11,367 nucleotides of DNA from Ectothiorhodospiraceae bacterium (lineage in GTDB: Bacteria; Pseudomonadota; Gammaproteobacteria; Nitrococcales; AK92), in assembly GCA_029263635.1 (NCBI GenBank), contig JAJUFY010000044.1, positions 1 through 11,367 on the forward strand, written 5' to 3'. A program made the position numbers and the translations under genes. The stretch's first letter is position 1, and every line of letters starts with the position of its first letter. The notes under the pieces were generated by a model, which made no database searches, was not told where the DNA came from, and saw only the letters and a list, made by a program, of their open reading frames with translations. Below, piece by piece: positions 1-6,825 of the stretch.

Positions 1-969
1 CTCGCCGCTCGCGCTGCGACGGATGCCGCCGGGCGAGCGGCCGCGCAGCAGGGCGTCGACGGCCGCCGCGGCGTCCGGATGCACCACCAGCAGGTCGCGG
101 TCGATGATCTCCACCACCGTGTCGAAGGTGGGCGGCGCCTTGCGTTCACTCACCGTCTTCTGGGTACCGCGCAGCCGGGCTTCCTCGTCGGTCAGCGTCA
201 CCGTCTGCACGCCGCCGACCAGATCCGACAGGGTCGGATTCTGTACCAGGTTCTCCAGGGTGGTGCCGTGCGCGGTGGCGATCAGCTGCACGCCCCGCTC
301 GGCGATGGTGCGCGCCGCCAGCGCTTCCTGCGCGGTGCCGATCTCGTCGACCACGATCACCTCGGGCATGTGGTTCTCCACCGCCTCGATCATCACCGCG
401 TGCTGCTGGCTCGGATGCGCGACCTGCATGCGGCGGGCACCGCCGATGGCCGGATGCGGTACATCGCCGTCGCCGCCGATCTCGTTGGAGGTATCGATGA
501 CCACCACCCGCTTGCCGAACTCGTCCGCCAGCACCCGGGCGATCTCCCGCAGGCGGGTCGTCTTGCCGACCCCGGGCGGGCCGAGCAGCAGCAGGCTCTT
601 GCCGCCTTCGATCTGGTCGCGGATCTGGTCGATGGTGCCGAACACCGCCCGGCCGACGCGCAGCGTCAGCCCGACGATCTGGCCCTTGCGGTTGCGGATC
701 GCCGAGATGCGGTGCAGGGTGCCCTCGATGCCCGCCCGGTTGTCGGCGCCGAACTCGCCGACCGCCTCCGACACCGCCTGCAGATCGTCGGCCGACACCG
801 GCTCCTCGGCCAGCGTCACCACCCGGCTGGCATAGCGCGCCTGCGGCAACCGGCCGAGGTCCATCACGATCTCCAGCAGCCCTTCGTGCTCCAGCGCCGC
901 AGCCGCCTGCTGCAGCGGGCGCGGCAGCGCCGCCAGCAGCAGATGCAGATCGTCCGTATGCACCTTCAT
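1..969 (-). CDS. SpoIIIAA/Ycf45-type AAA ATPase, C-terminus cut by window edge
   Basis: The frame is open for 323 codons from an ATG at 969 to the left edge, so the C-terminus is missing. A ribosome binding site GGAGG (976-980) lies 6 bases before the ATG. The ATPase core is clear: Walker A GPPGVGKTT at residues 130-138, and a Walker B strand VIVVDEIG at about 204-211 with acidic pair D208/E209. A conserved IDTSNEIGGDGD stretch (about 159-168) and an ATAHG motif (about 231-235) follow the pattern of the SpoIIIAA/Ycf45 family, which is related to secretion-type ATPases. Homologues in non-sporulating bacteria often carry a C-terminal R3H nucleic-acid-binding domain; the visible part ends before I could see one. 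The role outside sporulation is not established. It lies 22 bases downstream of the transporter gene on the same strand, so the two may share a transcript. The family call is firm; any function is inference. Confidence 0.85.
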   Translation of the reverse strand, partial: MKVHTDDLHLLLAALPRPLQQAAAALEHEGLLEIVMDLGRLPQARYASRVVTLAEEPVSADDLQAVSEAVGEFGADNRAGIEGTLHRISAIRNRKGQIVGLTLRVGRAVFGTIDQIRDQIEGGKSLLLLGPPGVGKTTRLREIARVLADEFGKRVVVIDTSNEIGGDGDVPHPAIGGARRMQVAHPSQQHAVMIEAVENHMPEVIVVDEIGTAQEALAARTIAERGVQLIATAHGTTLENLVQNPTLSDLVGGVQTVTLTDEEARLRGTQKTVSERKAPPTFDTVVEIIDRDLLVVHPDAAAAVDALLRGRSPGGIRRSASGE

Positions 970-991
970 TCACCGCCTCCAAGCGGCATTG

Positions 992-1906
992 CTATTCTTG
1001 CGCCATCGCCGGCTCCACGCTGCGCTGCTCCCGCAGCGCCGTCGCCGACATCAGCGCCAGCCCGGCGGCGATGACGACCATGCCCACCGCCTCGCCGACA
1101 TCCGGCCGCTCGCCGAACTGCAGCCAGGCGCCGAGCACCGCAATCACCGGAATCGCCAGTGAATTGAGGCTGGCGGTGCCGGCCGGCAAGCGGTTCAGCA
1201 CGTACAGCCACATCATCCAGCCCAGCGCGGTACCGGGCACGGCAGCGAACAGCAGCGCGCCCAGGAAACCCGGGCTCCAGTCGATCGGTTGCTCCGGCAC
1301 CAGCCAGGCGATGATCACCAGCGGGATGATGCCGAGGGCGAGCTGCCAGGTGGTGAGCGACAGCAGGTCAACCTGATGGCGGGCACGCAGCCGCTTGGCG
1401 ACGATAACGCTGGCGGCCCAGCTCAGCCCTGCCCCTACCGCCAGCAGTTTGCTCAAGGCATTGGTCGCCATGCTCCAGGGCTGCAGGATCAGCAGCAGCC
1501 CGCAACCTGCCAGCGCCACCGCCAGCCACTGCAGCGGCCGCAACCGCTCGCCCAGCCACAGCCAGGCCAGCAGCACGGTCCAGAACGGCATGGTATAGGC
1601 CAGCACCGCGACCTTCCCTGCCCCGCCCTGTACCAGCGCGAACTGCACCAGCCCCAGGAAGCCGGCGGTCTGCAGCAGGCCGAGCAACAGGGTTTCCCAG
1701 AACGCCACCGGCCGCAGCGGCCTGCCGGTGGCGAGCAGGGCCGCGAACAGCACCACCGCGGCAACCACGCCGCGCAGCGCAGAGAAGGTAAACGGGCCGG
1801 CGTACTGCAGCCCGATCTTCATGACGATCCAGTTATATCCCCAGATCAGCGACAGCACGGCAAAAACGGCCAGCGCCGTCTGACGCTCGGATCTTGCGGA
1901 CGACAT
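992..1906 (-). CDS. EamA/DMT-superfamily inner-membrane transporter
   Basis: This 304-residue protein is almost entirely hydrophobic and fits the ten-helix, two-EamA-domain plan of the drug/metabolite transporter superfamily. The first repeat has the typical WGYNWIVMK start near residues 22-30 and a PFWTVLLAWLWLGERL segment around 107-122. The second repeat starts near 155 and ends with an analogous PVIAVLGAWLQFGER segment around 253-267. The ATG at 1906 is preferred because GGAGGT (1914-1919) lies 7 bases ahead of it; a longer reading from 2014 adds 36 arginine- and proline-rich residues that do not look like a transporter N-terminus. Members export amino acids, metabolites or drugs. The substrate cannot be read from sequence. 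Its start is 73 bases after the spoVR-family stop, with a hairpin and a -10-like hexamer in between, so it may have its own promoter. Confidence 0.88.
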   Translation of the reverse strand: MSSARSERQTALAVFAVLSLIWGYNWIVMKIGLQYAGPFTFSALRGVVAAVVLFAALLATGRPLRPVAFWETLLLGLLQTAGFLGLVQFALVQGGAGKVAVLAYTMPFWTVLLAWLWLGERLRPLQWLAVALAGCGLLLILQPWSMATNALSKLLAVGAGLSWAASVIVAKRLRARHQVDLLSLTTWQLALGIIPLVIIAWLVPEQPIDWSPGFLGALLFAAVPGTALGWMMWLYVLNRLPAGTASLNSLAIPVIAVLGAWLQFGERPDVGEAVGMVVIAAGLALMSATALREQRSVEPAMAQE

Positions 1907-1934
1907 GCGGGCGACCTCCGGGAGGTAGGGGGAA

Positions 1935-1962
1935 AGGCGCCGATTGTAGCGGAACGGCGCCT
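1935..1962 (-). terminator. hairpin after the prkA-yeaH-spoVR operon, terminator-like
   Basis: A perfect 8-bp inverted repeat (AGGCGCCG / CGGCGCCT) surrounds a 12-base loop, starting 17 bases after the spoVR-family stop. On the minus strand the 3' arm runs into UUU followed by C residues, so the U tract is short. It could end transcription of the upstream operon inefficiently. The same repeat brackets the possible -10 of the next gene, so it could instead be an operator. Confidence 0.45.
1943..1948 (-). promoter_or_regulatory. candidate -10 hexamer for the EamA transporter gene
   Basis: Read on the minus strand the hexamer is TACAAT, a five-of-six match to the sigma-70 -10 consensus. It would place transcription start about 30 bases before the transporter ATG. 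No good -35 is seen at 16-18 bases upstream (CACCCG at a 17-base spacing), so any promoter here would be weak or activator dependent. The hexamer sits in the loop of the inverted repeat at 1935-1962. Confidence 0.35.
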
Positions 1963-1979
1963 CGGCGGGTGTCGACCGC

Positions 1980-3344
1980 TCAGGCGCGCAGGCACTCCTC
2001 CTCGCCGCGGGCATCGACCGTGTAGAGGATCACAGGCCGGCGCCAGACACGGTGGATGTATTCCAGCACCCGCTGCGCCCGTTGCGCCTCCAGCCCGCGG
2101 CCGTCGTTGACGTGGTCGTGCCTGAGTACCAGGGTGCCGTCGGCACGGAGGTCGTCCACCAGCACCCGCGGCGCGCCGAAGTTGTACTTCTGGCTCAGGA
2201 GCGCCTCGTGCAGCTCGTGCAGATTGGACTCGGTGACCCGCACCTCGCCGTCGCGCTTGGCTTCGTACACGAACAGGTCCAGCTCCTGGGCGAGCTCCGC
2301 GGTCAGATAGTTGCGGATGAAGCCGAAGTCGTCTTCCTCGGTCATGGCCCGGCGGGCGGCTTCCGGACCATGATCGCGCACGATCCGCTCCCACATGTTG
2401 AAGCCGAGATGGTAGGGATTGATGGACAGCGCCACCTGCTTGTCGCCGGCGTACGGCCGCACCACGTCCGAGTGGGTCTTCATGGCGTTGAGGTAGAGCT
2501 CGCTCGGCAGGAAGTCGGCCTCGCGCAGCAGCCGCGCATGCCAGTACGAGGCCCAGCCCTCGTTCATGATCTGGCAGTTGAAGACCGGCTGGAAGTAGAA
2601 CGACTCCTCGCGGACGGCCAGGAAGATATCGCGCTCCCAGTCTTCCAGCGCTGGCCCGTAGCGGGCGATGAACCACAGCAGGTCGGCTTCCGGGTGCGGC
2701 GGCGTCCGCACCTCCACCGGCTCGGCCGGCGGCGGCGGCGGCAGCTCCTGTCCCGGCAGGCCCTGAAAACGCTCGTGGAACGGGTCCGACTGCGCCGGCT
2801 GTCCACCCTTCTTCTCCGGCGGCGGGTAGTCGGGCCGGTTGATGGGGTACTGGGTGTCGATGTGCTGCTCCAGCGCGAGCGCCGCATCCAGCACCGCCTC
2901 CACCCGCCGCTGGCCGGCGATCTCGACGGCCGCGTCGATACGCTGCGCATGCGCCGCCGCCTGCTCGACGATGTGGTAGCCGGCTTCCCGCTGGCTGCGC
3001 ACGAACAGCTCGTTGTTGTGGGAGAAATCGGCATGGCCCAGCACGTGGGCGGTCACCAGGCAGTTCTCCTCCAGGCTGTTGCTGTTGACCAGGTAGGCAC
3101 GGTTGGGATTGCCCGGGAACACCACCTCGAAGATCTTCGAGTGGCCCATCTTGTGCTGGACCATCTGGTAGATCCAGCGCACGCCGAACGACCAGTGCGG
3201 CATGCGCACCGGCAGCCCGTACACGGCCACCTCCATCATGAAGCTCGGCGGTACCAGCTCGAAGTCGATCGGATAGTACTTAAGCCCCAGCTGGCGGCCG
3301 AGGTCCTCGATGCGCGCCACATAGTCCTGCAGACGTTCTGCCAT
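1980..3344 (-). CDS. ycgB: SpoVR/YcgB family protein, third gene of the prkA module
   Basis: The product has 454 residues, somewhat shorter than E. coli YcgB (about 510). The N-terminal part carries the family signature around residues 100-111 (HVLGHADFSHNN), with histidines and acidic residues spaced as in a possible metal site. The C-terminal part has NEGWASYWH at 261-269 and the conserved NPYHLGFNMWERI stretch at 309-321. A proline-rich linker (about 201-218, starting PPPPPAEP) separates the two halves. There is no signal peptide or membrane segment, so it is expected in the cytoplasm. SpoVR was named for a role in Bacillus spore cortex formation. In enterobacteria the homologue is stress-regulated and its molecular activity is unknown. 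The ATG at 3344 overlaps the yeaH stop by one base (TGATG). GGAGG at 3355-3359 lies 10 bases upstream inside yeaH, which suggests translational coupling. Confidence 0.95.
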   Translation of the reverse strand: MAERLQDYVARIEDLGRQLGLKYYPIDFELVPPSFMMEVAVYGLPVRMPHWSFGVRWIYQMVQHKMGHSKIFEVVFPGNPNRAYLVNSNSLEENCLVTAHVLGHADFSHNNELFVRSQREAGYHIVEQAAAHAQRIDAAVEIAGQRRVEAVLDAALALEQHIDTQYPINRPDYPPPEKKGGQPAQSDPFHERFQGLPGQELPPPPPAEPVEVRTPPHPEADLLWFIARYGPALEDWERDIFLAVREESFYFQPVFNCQIMNEGWASYWHARLLREADFLPSELYLNAMKTHSDVVRPYAGDKQVALSINPYHLGFNMWERIVRDHGPEAARRAMTEEDDFGFIRNYLTAELAQELDLFVYEAKRDGEVRVTESNLHELHEALLSQKYNFGAPRVLVDDLRADGTLVLRHDHVNDGRGLEAQRAQRVLEYIHRVWRRPVILYTVDARGEEECLRA

Positions 3345-4513
3345 CAGCCCGTCGCCTCCGCTGCCTGTTCCGTGAAGAACGCCTTGATTGCCGGCCAGAT
3401 GTCGTTCTCCGAGGAGATGGCGTAGCTGCCGGCCGGTGCGCCCTGCTCGGCCAGCCGCCGGAACAGCACGCCGACCTCGGTATTGAGCCGCTGGTGATGG
3501 CGGCCCGAGACCTCCGCGTAGCCGAGGAAGCTCATCTGCCCGGCCAGGCTCTCCAGCAGCACCCGGGCCCGATGACGATCCTCCATGAAGTTGTCGCCGT
3601 CCGAGGCATAGAACAGATAGCTGTTGTAGCGGGCCGGGTCGTAACGCTCGTTCATCACCTCGACCGCCTTCTGGAAGGCGGTCGACGACTGCGTGCCGCC
3701 CTCGCCGCGCACCTGGAAGAACTGCTCTTCCTCGAATTCCCAGGCTTCGATGGTATGGGCGATGAACACCGTCTCGACCTTGACGAACTGCCGGCGTATC
3801 CCCTGCAGCGCCCAGAAGAAGAAGGTCTTCGCCAGCCGCCGGCACTGATCGTCCATCGATGAGGAAACATCGAGCAGGAAGTACACCACGGCGTTGGTGG
3901 ACGGCTGCTGACGCTTGACCAGCTGGCGGAAGCGCAGATCGTCGTTGACGATGGGCACGGCCCGGCCGCCCTGCACGGCCCGCCGCTTCACCGCTTCCTT
4001 GATGGTGCGCCGCCGGTCGAGCCGGGAGCGGGCGCCCTTCCTGTCCCAGCCTTCGCGGACGTAATCCTCGTCTTCCAGGGAAGCGGTGTCGCGCGGCTTG
4101 AGGTTGGGCAGCTGCAGCTCTTCCCACAGCCAGTCGAGGATGTCGTCGACCTTGAGCTCCATGACGAAGCTCATGCCGCCTTCCTCGTTGCCGCCGGAGC
4201 CGGTACCGGCCTCGCCGCGGCCCTGGCCGGGCCGCAGCAGGTCGCCGGGCCCCACCTTGCCTTGGCCGGCGCCTTTCTGCTGCTGCGGATTGAGCAGCCG
4301 GAAGCGGTAGTGCTCCATGAAGCGCACCGGCACCTGCACCGTGCGGTTGTCCGGCCGGGACAGTACGTCGGAATGGGCGATCAGATCCGGCAGCGCCTTG
4401 TGCACGGCCTCGCGGATCTTCTCGTTGTGTCGCAGCCAGTCACGGGTGCCGCGCGAGAACAGATCGTACCAGCGGTTGCCATGTTCGCCGGCGAGGGTAT
4501 CGGACAGGCTCAT
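3344..4513 (-). CDS. yeaH: DUF444/YeaH family von Willebrand A-domain protein
   Basis: The product has 389 residues, against 427 for E. coli YeaH. The N-terminal half is basic and has a glycine-rich flexible stretch at about residues 80-113. The C-terminal half is a von Willebrand factor A fold with a metal-ion-dependent adhesion site: DVSSSMD at 215-221, a GGT at 272-274 and ASDGDN at 303-308. Such domains pair with AAA+ ATPases in several bacterial systems (MoxR-VWA, CbbQ-CbbO). By analogy it may be the partner of PrkA; that is inference. The ATG at 4513 has AAGGA (4520-4524) 6 bases ahead and GGAGG just upstream of that. It begins 21 bases after the prkA stop and ends in a one-base overlap with the spoVR-family gene. 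There is no signal peptide; it should be cytoplasmic. Confidence 0.96.
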   Translation of the reverse strand: MSLSDTLAGEHGNRWYDLFSRGTRDWLRHNEKIREAVHKALPDLIAHSDVLSRPDNRTVQVPVRFMEHYRFRLLNPQQQKGAGQGKVGPGDLLRPGQGRGEAGTGSGGNEEGGMSFVMELKVDDILDWLWEELQLPNLKPRDTASLEDEDYVREGWDRKGARSRLDRRRTIKEAVKRRAVQGGRAVPIVNDDLRFRQLVKRQQPSTNAVVYFLLDVSSSMDDQCRRLAKTFFFWALQGIRRQFVKVETVFIAHTIEAWEFEEEQFFQVRGEGGTQSSTAFQKAVEVMNERYDPARYNSYLFYASDGDNFMEDRHRARVLLESLAGQMSFLGYAEVSGRHHQRLNTEVGVLFRRLAEQGAPAGSYAISSENDIWPAIKAFFTEQAAEATG

Positions 4514-4526
4514 GAAACATCCTTCC

Positions 4527-4546
4527 TCCCAGGCTTACTCCTGGGA
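4527..4546 (-). promoter_or_regulatory. stem-loop over the prkA stop codon and yeaH ribosome binding site
   Basis: A perfect 7-bp inverted repeat (TCCCAGG / CCTGGGA) encloses a 6-base loop. On the mRNA strand the prkA TAA stop lies in the loop, and the 3' arm contains the first GGA of the yeaH GGAGG. Ribosomes finishing prkA would open this stem, so it may tie yeaH translation to prkA translation. The repeat is seen directly; the role is inferred. The second SD-like element AAGGA (4520-4524) stays outside the stem. Confidence 0.5.
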
Positions 4547-6481
4547 CAGCAGCGTGGTCACGTAGTTGAGTGCCTCGCGGGCGCTGTGGGCGTCGTAGCC
4601 GTATTCCTCGATCAGGCGCTGCTCGACGGCGGCGATCTTCTCGCGCGCCTCCTCGTCGGGCCGCGCCACCGAGGTCACCAGTCGCAGCACGTCGCGGCGC
4701 TCCTCGAACAGGTATTTCTCGACGGCCTCCTTGAGCCGGCTGTGGCTGTCCAGGGTGAAGCTCTCGCCGCGCTTGAACGCCACCATCGCCTTGCGCACCA
4801 CTTCCTGGCGGAACGACATCTTGCCGGCATCGGATACCCCGATCTTCTCCTCCACCGAGCGCAGGAACCGGGCATCCGGCTCCCGGCTCTCGCCGGTGAT
4901 GGGGTCGGTCACTTCGCGCTTGTCGAGCGAGGCCTCCACCTCGTCGAGATACTTGTCGAGCAGCGCCTGCGCTTCCTCCTCGAAGGAAGCGAACAGCGCC
5001 TTGTGCACGTCCTCCTTGACCCAGTGGTTGTAGAAGTCCTTGCGTACCATCACCAGGAAATCGACCCAGGACCGCTTCTGCTTCGGCTCGATGCGGGCAT
5101 CGGCCTCGATGGCGTCCTTCAGGGTCAGCAGCACCTGCATGCTGGTGAGGCTCTTGGCCTCGCTGGCGGAAATGGCGTTGGAGAGCGCATTCACCACGAA
5201 CCGCGGCGAGATGCCGGACAGCCCCTCTTCCGGGGCCTCGGCGCGGATCCGCTCGACGTCAGCGCTGGTGAAGCCTTCGACGTCCTGGCTGGCGTACAGC
5301 TTGGCCTTCTTGGCCAGGTCCAGGTCCTCGCGCTCGGACGGCTTCAGCCGCGACAGCACCGCGAACACCGCCGCCACCTCCAGCGCGTGCGGATCCAGGT
5401 GCACCTCGCGGAAGGTCGGCGCCGCGGCGATCAGCTTGCGGTAGATCTTGGCCTCGTCGCGGTAGTTCAGGGTGTACGGGACCTGCACGATCACCATGCG
5501 GTCGAGCAGCGCCTCGTTCTCGCTCTCCTGCAGGAACTTGCGGAACTCGGCGAGGTTGGTGTGCGCCAGGATGGTCTCGTCGAGATAGATGAGCGGGAAG
5601 CGCGAGACCTTGACGTTCTTCTCCTGCGTCAGGGTCAGCAGCAGATACAGGAACTCGCGCTTGACCTTGAGGATCTCGATCATCTCCAGCAGCCCGCGCG
5701 AGGCGGCGTACACGGCGCCGGACCAGCTCCAGGCGCGCGGATCGCCCTCGTCGCCGTACTGCGAGACCTTGGACAGATCCACAGAGCCGATCAGGTCGGC
5801 CAGGTCCGCGGTGGTCGGATCGTGCGGCGCATAAGTGCCCACGCCAACCCGGTCGGCCTCGGAGATGAAGATCCGCTCCACCGGCATCTGCATGAAGTCC
5901 CGGTCGTACTCATGCTCCAGCCGCGAGCGGCAATACGGGCAGAGCTCGCCCACCACCTCCACGCCATAGGTGTCGCGGAACTCGGCCCGCAGGGTATGGG
6001 GGATGAGGTGCAGAGGCGACTCGTGCAGCGGGCAGTCCTTGATGCCGTACAGCGCGCCCTCCTCGGTGTGGCTGTACTCCTCCAGCCCGCGCTTGAGCAG
6101 GATCACCAGGCTGGACTTGCCGCCGGACGGAGGACCGAGCAGCAGCAGCAGTCGGCGGCCGACTTCGGAACCGGCGCTGGCGGCCTTGAAGTACTCCATC
6201 ACCCGCCGCAGCGGTTCTTCCATGCCGAACAGCTCATGCGAGAACAGCCGGAACTCGCCGTCTTCGCCCTCCTGGGCTTCCCACTGGCGGCGCCAGCGCA
6301 GCATGTCCCACAGGTATTGATGGCTGGTCCGGCTCACCTCGCCGGGCCGCTTGGCGACCACCTCTTCCAGGAAGGCGCTGAAGGTCCCCTCCCAATGCCG
6401 CGCCTGATGCTCCTTGGTGAAAGTCGTCAACGACTCAAGGAACTTTCGGTGTGCGCTTCCGCTATTACCTTGGAGACTCAT
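4535..6481 (-). CDS. prkA: PrkA/YeaG family AAA+ serine protein kinase
   Basis: The product has 648 residues, very close to E. coli YeaG (644). The N-terminal AAA+ region has Walker A GPPSGGKSS at residues 116-124 and a likely sensor segment YLDETILAHTN at 299-309, followed by DRMVIVQVPY at 328-337. A CPYC pair sits at 181-184. The C-terminal third is the helical, charged PrkA C-terminal domain (roughly 400-648). The family was described as serine kinases from phosphorylation assays; a Bacillus member has also been reported to have ATP-dependent protease activity, so the true activity remains debated. In enterobacteria yeaG is induced by starvation and stationary phase, and takes part in nitrogen-starvation adaptation. 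The ATG at 6481 is chosen because GAGGGG (6488-6493) lies 6 bases upstream and the protein then matches family length. An upstream reading to 6760 adds 93 residues of unrelated composition. It is the first gene of the trio. Confidence 0.97.
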   Translation of the reverse strand: MSLQGNSGSAHRKFLESLTTFTKEHQARHWEGTFSAFLEEVVAKRPGEVSRTSHQYLWDMLRWRRQWEAQEGEDGEFRLFSHELFGMEEPLRRVMEYFKAASAGSEVGRRLLLLLGPPSGGKSSLVILLKRGLEEYSHTEEGALYGIKDCPLHESPLHLIPHTLRAEFRDTYGVEVVGELCPYCRSRLEHEYDRDFMQMPVERIFISEADRVGVGTYAPHDPTTADLADLIGSVDLSKVSQYGDEGDPRAWSWSGAVYAASRGLLEMIEILKVKREFLYLLLTLTQEKNVKVSRFPLIYLDETILAHTNLAEFRKFLQESENEALLDRMVIVQVPYTLNYRDEAKIYRKLIAAAPTFREVHLDPHALEVAAVFAVLSRLKPSEREDLDLAKKAKLYASQDVEGFTSADVERIRAEAPEEGLSGISPRFVVNALSNAISASEAKSLTSMQVLLTLKDAIEADARIEPKQKRSWVDFLVMVRKDFYNHWVKEDVHKALFASFEEEAQALLDKYLDEVEASLDKREVTDPITGESREPDARFLRSVEEKIGVSDAGKMSFRQEVVRKAMVAFKRGESFTLDSHSRLKEAVEKYLFEERRDVLRLVTSVARPDEEAREKIAAVEQRLIEEYGYDAHSAREALNYVTTLLSQE

Positions 6482-6548
6482 AAGACACCCCTCGTGCGTC
6501 CGGCCGCCTCCCCGGGCGGCGCCTCGAACGGAAAGAATCGGTCGCTCT

Positions 6549-6598
6549 CGGGTTGACGAACATCCGGCGAAGTCGTTCTGGAGCGTGCGCTCAACCCG
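6549..6598. repeat. inverted repeat CGGGTTGA / TCAACCCG in the prkA leader
   Basis: Perfect 8-base arms lie at 6549-6556 and 6591-6598, with 34 bases between them. Inside the loop is a smaller palindrome GAGCGTGCGCTC that ends just into the right arm. If transcribed, the arms could close a stem about 50 bases ahead of the prkA ribosome binding site. They could equally be two half-sites for a DNA-binding protein. Confidence 0.4.
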
Positions 6599-6609
6599 CC
6601 TTTCCCGAA

Positions 6610-6673
6610 GATGGGGACAGCCGGGCACGGAAATAACGGGCCGCCGCATGTCGCTCTCTACAGATGGGACAGC
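6610..6673. repeat. two near-identical direct repeats upstream of prkA
   Basis: GATGGGGACAGC (6610-6621) and GATGGGACAGC (6663-6673) differ by one inserted G. They start 53 bases apart, close to five helical turns. On the prkA strand they read GCTGTCCC(C)ATC. Same-face spacing suggests paired activator or repressor sites, but I recognise no known consensus. Confidence 0.4.
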
Positions 6674-6805
6674 TGCCCAGTGGCCGCCGTTCCGCGGAAA
6701 GGGCGCACTGACACGTCTGAGGTCGCTCGCGCAGAGTTCAAGTGCCGGCCGGCGCGGCACCCCCTAGGCTGCTCCAGGAAGGAGGCGGGCAAGAATCATC
6801 CTGAA

Positions 6806-6824
6806 AGGACCGGAAACCGGTCCT
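6806..6824 (-). terminator. hairpin terminator of the histidine kinase gene
   Basis: A perfect 8-bp stem (AGGACCGG / CCGGTCCT) with a 3-base loop starts one base after the kinase TAG stop. On the minus strand it is followed by UU and then CAGG, so the U tract is short (UUU counting the last paired base). It is a likely intrinsic terminator of modest strength that separates the kinase from the prkA operon. Confidence 0.55.
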
Positions 6825-6825
6825 G

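Larger units (their letters stand above)
6482..6825 (-). promoter_or_regulatory. long leader/control region of the prkA operon
   Basis: The 344 bases between the histidine kinase stop and the prkA start contain no convincing gene. I looked on the prkA strand for sigma-70, sigma-38 and sigma-54 patterns and found no clear pair. A CGGCAC element near 6743-6748 (minus strand) resembles the -24 half of a sigma-54 promoter, but no GC follows at the needed -12 spacing. The region holds several repeats: the direct repeats at 6610-6673, the paired arms at 6549-6598, and a GTGCCG/CGGCAC inverted repeat at 6742-6760 with 7 bases between the arms. Its length and repeats suit a regulated promoter, which would fit the known stress control of yeaG homologues. 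Confidence 0.4.

Noticed and set aside
146..982. 278-codon minus-strand frame overlapping the SpoIIIAA-like gene
   Set aside because: It is out of frame with the ATPase reading, which has Walker A and B motifs; the product is low-complexity Gly, Ala and Arg.
2052..3425. 457-codon open frame on the plus strand opposite the spoVR-family gene
   Set aside because: It has the same shadow composition and no domain, and the minus-strand frame carries full family motifs.
4262..6556. 764-codon open frame on the plus strand opposite prkA
   Set aside because: It is antisense to a clear PrkA family gene. Its product is His-, Arg-, Gln- and Leu-rich with no recognisable domain, as expected for the shadow of a GC-rich gene.
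6482..6760. 93-residue N-terminal extension of PrkA
   Set aside because: There is no family similarity, the composition differs, and the start at 6481 has a good ribosome binding site and gives the normal family length.
6740..6760. sigma-54 promoter for prkA
   Set aside because: A CGGCAC element fits the -24 half, but the sequence at the -12 position is CT rather than GC, so the spacing requirement fails.
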